Origin: Verrucomicrobiales bacterium
GTDB taxonomy: Bacteria; Verrucomicrobiota; Verrucomicrobiia; Limisphaerales; RI-55
DNA length: 9,398 bases
Direction: 5' to 3'
NCBI GenBank assembly: GCA_003484235.1
Contig: DNDP01000188.1
Span: 1 to 9,398, forward strand
Shown here: piece after piece, positions 6,211 to 9,398 of the stretch
Numbering within the stretch: position 1 is the stretch's first letter
How the letters are laid out: every line of letters begins with the position of its first letter
The notes under the pieces: model-generated
The model's input: only the letters and a program-made list of their open reading frames with translations
Database searches by the model: none
What the model was told of the DNA's origin: nothing
Program-made: the position numbers and the translations under genes

Positions 6211-8136
6211 TTGCGTGTGTTTGCAGGTCTTTCCAAGTGGCGGCACGCGCTGACCCTGACCGTGTTGACGCTGGCCACCGCCGCCGGCGCCGGTCAGCCA
6301 CGACCCGTCATCCCTTCTCCGGATCCCGCGCCGCTCAAGATGTTTGACGACGCGTTCGACCTCGAACGGCCGGCAGACCTGCTGCGTCTCGCTCAAACGT
6401 TGGAAAGCGAGATCGAACGCTCCCGCCGGGAAGCTGCCGCATGGAAGAAAGACCGGGATCTCCGCCTTGCCAATCGCCCTCTGACGGCACTTTCGCAGGT
6501 GGAACTGATCGGTCATTATCATCCGCCTCCGGGACTGCTGGAGAAGAAGGAAATCCGTGGGCTCCGTGAGATCGGCGTTCGGCTGAAAGCCATGATCAAC
6601 GGGGCGGATGCCGGGACAGCAGGACGCCTGCGCCGCGAGGTTCGGGAGTTGGCAGCCGCGCTTCAGAACCACCGCCGCGATCCTGTACCGCGCACCGATC
6701 TCTTCACGGTGCCGTTCATCGCCATCGATTTTCTCAGAAATCCCATCGGTCTCGGTCACCAACCCGCGGCCAATCTGGCCGGATGTTCCGCGGCGGACCC
6801 GGCATGCGACCCGGCGCCGTCCTCTTTCTGGGATTCACGGCGCTCGATCGAGGATCAGGAGCTTTACCACGGCTTTGGACGCGAACAGGTGTCCGACTGG
6901 GCTTCGATGGTTTGGGAGTATGCCGGACCCAAGACGAGCACTGGTGGCAATCCCGGTTTCGAAGTGCGCCACGGCGATGTGGAGGCCAAGGTGAAGTTTG
7001 CCGAGACCTGGTCAGAGCCGCTGACGGCGCGCCTGTTCCACGCGCTGGGCTACCACGTCGAACCGACGGATCACGTGCGGCAGCTGCGGGTTCGCTACGA
7101 CCGCCGGATCCTGCGTGAGTTCAACCTCCGGCGGGACATCCGTTTCCAGGTCCGGATCATCGGCCCGCCGGTGCACACCTTCTCGCTGCAGAAGCGTCAC
7201 GACCCGCTCGCATCGATTGCAGGCGCCGTTCTACGCGATGGTGCGACGCTCGAGACCGGGGAACTTCGGCGCCGGCTTTTTCTGAATCCAAATCTTCCGG
7301 AGCCGGAGATCGATCCGAAAAACTTCGACGCTGACTTCGAGGCGATGATCGAACATCTCGTGATGGAGCCTGCCAATTTTCAACCCGACCAGCCCAACGC
7401 GAAAAGCATCGGCCCGTGGGACTATGGCCAGCTCGGCCACGAGCATCTGCGGGAAGTGCGCGGTGCGGGATTGCTGGCGGCCTGGCTCGGCTGGTTCGAC
7501 TGCCGGTTCGACAACACCCGGTTGCAGACGGCGCGATTGTCGGACGGCTCGGCCGCGCTGCGGCACGTCTTTACCGATCTCGGCGGCGGCCTGGGCCGCA
7601 GCGATTGGGGTTTTAACTGGCTGTCCGAGAACCTGGACGCGTTACCCTGGGAGTTCACACGGCCGGCGATTCGTCGCGGACCCGGCCGCATGACCACGCC
7701 GTTCCGCGTGGTTCGATTCCACACAATCACGGACAACACCGCCTTTCGTGCGATGACGGAGGACGACGCCCGTTGGATGGGCCGCCGCATCGCCCGGCTC
7801 AGTGCCTCACAGCTCATGGATGCCGTGGTTGCCTCGGGCCTGGAAACCTGGAGGGCGCGACTCTGCTACGCCAAACTGGCGGCGCGCCGGAACAAGCTGC
7901 TGCAAGATCTGGATTTGTCAGGAGAGTTCCCGCCACTTCCGACCGGCATGGTCCAAAGCGATGTCAGCAGCGACGTGATTGCCGGTGAACGTTCACCGAA
8001 GCTTCTCGTCGAAATCGAGAGAGCGGGCCGCACAGGATCGGCTGACACATATGGCCGGCAAGGCCGCAAACTGCGGCAAACTGAAAATCCGGGAACGGAC
8101 GTGAGCGGGTCAATCGCGGCGGGAGACGCCAAGTGA
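6211..8136 (+). CDS. Exported protein of unknown function with kinase-like signature residues
   Basis: A 641-residue protein. The start is taken at TTG 6211 (GTG 6217 is an alternative) because only these keep the signal peptide: positively charged RVFAGLSKWRH, hydrophobic ALTLTVLTLATAAGAG, cleavage near AGAG-QP; the first in-frame ATG (residue 44) would lose it. Residues about 50-155 are helical and charged. The middle region has features seen in atypical kinase folds: EAKVKF with Lys262, a following acidic helix ending LFHALGYHVEP, then GLLAAWLGWFD430-CRF-DN435, giving D-x4-N, and HVFTD456LGGGLG resembling the DFG metal site. I recall similar uncharacterised exported proteins in Acidobacteria and Verrucomicrobiota, but the kinase reading is inference. 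Residues beyond about 565 look disordered. It follows the terminator at 6114-6146, so it is a separate transcription unit, convergent with the tRNA gene 5 bases after its stop. Confidence 0.8.
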   Translation: MRVFAGLSKWRHALTLTVLTLATAAGAGQPRPVIPSPDPAPLKMFDDAFDLERPADLLRLAQTLESEIERSRREAAAWKKDRDLRLANRPLTALSQVELIGHYHPPPGLLEKKEIRGLREIGVRLKAMINGADAGTAGRLRREVRELAAALQNHRRDPVPRTDLFTVPFIAIDFLRNPIGLGHQPAANLAGCSAADPACDPAPSSFWDSRRSIEDQELYHGFGREQVSDWASMVWEYAGPKTSTGGNPGFEVRHGDVEAKVKFAETWSEPLTARLFHALGYHVEPTDHVRQLRVRYDRRILREFNLRRDIRFQVRIIGPPVHTFSLQKRHDPLASIAGAVLRDGATLETGELRRRLFLNPNLPEPEIDPKNFDADFEAMIEHLVMEPANFQPDQPNAKSIGPWDYGQLGHEHLREVRGAGLLAAWLGWFDCRFDNTRLQTARLSDGSAALRHVFTDLGGGLGRSDWGFNWLSENLDALPWEFTRPAIRRGPGRMTTPFRVVRFHTITDNTAFRAMTEDDARWMGRRIARLSASQLMDAVVASGLETWRARLCYAKLAARRNKLLQDLDLSGEFPPLPTGMVQSDVSSDVIAGERSPKLLVEIERAGRTGSADTYGRQGRKLRQTENPGTDVSGSIAAGDAK

Positions 8137-8141
8137 AGAGA

Positions 8142-8217
<76 letters not shown>

Positions 8218-8235
8218 ACCCGAAAGCGGGGCGGC

Positions 8236-8264
8236 ATTGAAAGGGCCAAGCATCGATTTGGCAA
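8236..8264 (-). promoter_or_regulatory. Likely sigma70-type promoter of tRNA-Phe
   Basis: Read on the minus strand: TTGCCA (-35, 8264-8259, 5 of 6 consensus), 17-base spacer, TTCAAT (-10, 8241-8236, 4 of 6), then a GC-rich discriminator GCCGCC as is usual for stable-RNA promoters under stringent control. Transcription would start near 8229, giving a leader of about 12 bases before the mature tRNA 5' end at 8217. Placement and spacing support it more than the box matches alone. Confidence 0.45.
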
Positions 8265-8278
8265 GGGATATTTCGCTG

Positions 8279-8305
8279 TTGCCTCCTTCCCCGGGTCTCT
8301 ATATT
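8279..8305 (+). promoter_or_regulatory. Weak candidate promoter of the MBL-fold gene
   Basis: TATATT at 8300-8305 matches the -10 consensus at 5 of 6 positions and lies 23 bases before the ATG. The only -35 candidate, TTGCCT (8279-8284), is at a short 15-base spacing. The gene must be started somewhere in the 108 bases between the tRNA and 8329, since the tRNA gene points the other way. Confidence 0.25.
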
Positions 8306-8328
8306 TCCAACCAAGTCCATCAATTGCT

Positions 8329-9393
8329 ATGAAGCCCTTTCTCAAGTTGATCGCTTCTTGCTCGGCGGCGGCGTTGTCGCTCGCCGGTTCGGTTTCCGCA
8401 GACGAAAAATCCGGCACTCTCGATGTCTACTGGGTGGACGTGGAGGGCGGAGCCGGAACGCTGATCGTGACCCCGGCCGGGGAGACGATCCTCATCGACA
8501 CCGGCATGCCCGGCGGCCGCGACCCGGGACGGATTCACCGGACGGCCACCGAGATTGCCGGCCGCACGCAGATCGATCACCTCGTCACCACCCATTTTCA
8601 TCTGGATCACTTCGGCGGTGCGGCCGAGATCGCGCAGAAGATGCCGATCCATCATGTTTGGGACAACGGCGTGCCGGACAAGAATCCCGACGGCAACCCG
8701 AACGACACGCGGTTCCCGATCATGATCAAGCCCTACAAGGAAATGGCCGCAAGAGAACGCCACGTCATCGCTCCGGACGTCGAACTGCCGCTGCGGCAGT
8801 CCGGGAGCACGCCGTTCTCGATCCGCTGCGTGGCGGCGATGGAGAAAGTTTCCAGCAGGGTCGTCCGCGAGCCGGGGGTCGTCGATTGCGCGAGCGTGCC
8901 GGCCAAAACGCCGGACACCTCCGACAACCGCAACAGCGTGGCGCTGCTGGTCAGTTTCGGCGATTTCCGGTTCTTCGTCGGCGGCGACATGACGTGGAAC
9001 ACCGAGGCGACGCTTGTCTGCCCGGTCGACCGCGTCGGGGTCGTGGATGTGTTTCAAGTCACGCACCATGGCCTGGACCAGAGCAACAACCCGTTGCTGG
9101 TGCGGAGCCTGGCGCCGACCGTATCCGTGATGAGCAACGGCACGACCAAGGGCTGCGGTGCGGAGACCTTTGCCACCCTGAAGGGCACCGACTCGGTCGA
9201 GGCGATGTATCAGATCCACCGGAATCTGCGGGCCGACTCCGAGAACAACACGGCGGCGGAATACATCGCCAACCACGAGAAGGAATGCGCCGCCAACCAC
9301 ATTCAGATGTCGGTCGCTCCCGACGGAAAGACTTACTCGCTCGCGATACCGGCGACCGGCCACTCCCGGCAGTTCAGCACGCGGGCAAAATAA
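8329..9393 (+). CDS. Exported metallo-beta-lactamase-fold hydrolase (ComEC/Rec2-like MBL subgroup)
   Basis: A 354-residue protein with a signal peptide (MKPFLKLIASCSAAALSLAG, then SVSA before DE). The MBL metal site is complete: THFHLDHFGG (His89, His91, Asp93, His94), the GGD motif (Asp220) in FFVGGDMTW, and THHG (His246, His247). DVYWVDVEGGAGTLI with ILIDTGMPGG at the start and the NSVALLVSFGDFRFFVGGD strand pair are typical of the secreted or ComEC-like MBL subgroup rather than of true beta-lactamases. Five cysteines remain in the mature part (167, 187, 231, 276, 320), so disulfides are possible. Substrate cannot be told; phosphodiester or other ester hydrolysis is typical of the fold. ATG 8329 is the first start giving the signal peptide; no Shine-Dalgarno site is visible. 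The gene ends five bases before the window end. Confidence 0.9.
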   Translation: MKPFLKLIASCSAAALSLAGSVSADEKSGTLDVYWVDVEGGAGTLIVTPAGETILIDTGMPGGRDPGRIHRTATEIAGRTQIDHLVTTHFHLDHFGGAAEIAQKMPIHHVWDNGVPDKNPDGNPNDTRFPIMIKPYKEMAARERHVIAPDVELPLRQSGSTPFSIRCVAAMEKVSSRVVREPGVVDCASVPAKTPDTSDNRNSVALLVSFGDFRFFVGGDMTWNTEATLVCPVDRVGVVDVFQVTHHGLDQSNNPLLVRSLAPTVSVMSNGTTKGCGAETFATLKGTDSVEAMYQIHRNLRADSENNTAAEYIANHEKECAANHIQMSVAPDGKTYSLAIPATGHSRQFSTRAK

Positions 9394-9398
9394 GGCCG

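Noticed and set aside
6182..6211. TTGACA at 6182-6187 as -35 box for the gene at 6211
   Set aside because: The best -10 (AAAAAT at 6206-6211, 4 of 6) would place transcription start inside the coding sequence; leaderless expression is possible but unsupported.
5464..6762. Long minus-strand ORF (432 codons), and similar ones at 3924-4955 and 8320-9363
   Set aside because: They are antisense shadows of GC-rich genes with recognisable motifs on the plus strand; the first also runs through the plus-strand terminator at 6114-6146 and shows no family features.

Overview
This GC-rich window (9,398 bases, all protein genes on the + strand) looks chromosomal and bacterial. Four features point to the Verrucomicrobiota: a large exported protein with a 'FWVNNDND'-type segment, membrane-anchored carboxypeptidase-regulatory-like proteins, very few Shine-Dalgarno sites, and many secreted redox and hydrolase proteins. 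This assignment is an inference from style, not a database result.

Layout. Positions 3-1670 hold the 3' end of a large protein with a C-terminal alpha/beta-hydrolase domain. It is followed immediately by two paralogous membrane-anchored proteins (1672-2748 and 2823-3881). The 74 bases between the paralogs are a decayed copy of the hydrolase gene's 3' tail, so the locus carries a tandem duplication of about 1.15 kb with the duplication joint still readable. A LysR-type regulator follows (4014-4904), then a two-gene operon (4958-5536 and 5533-6081) closed by a strong intrinsic terminator (6114-6146). Next come a large exported protein with kinase-like signature residues (6211-8136), a tRNA-Phe gene on the minus strand with its own likely promoter (8142-8217), and an exported metallo-beta-lactamase-fold hydrolase (8329-9393).

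The main result is the two-gene operon. A naive reading splits each gene into two short ORFs at an in-frame TGA. In both genes the TGA sits exactly where homologues carry the redox-active cysteine: SADW-TGA-PFC in a redoxin, and FTGG-TGA-TAEC in a peroxiredoxin. Each TGA is followed, 20 or 21 bases later, by the 5-base apical loop of a perfect or near-perfect hairpin with G in the first two loop positions, which is the form of a bacterial SECIS element. The simplest reading is a translationally coupled pair of exported selenoproteins (Sec73/Cys76 and Sec70/Cys74), probably serving peroxide or disulfide chemistry in the periplasm. The first gene's own TGA stop lies in the ATGA overlap with the second gene, so UGA would mean both Sec and stop in one transcript. 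The selenocysteine machinery (selA, selB, selC, selD) is not in the window and should be looked for elsewhere in the genome.
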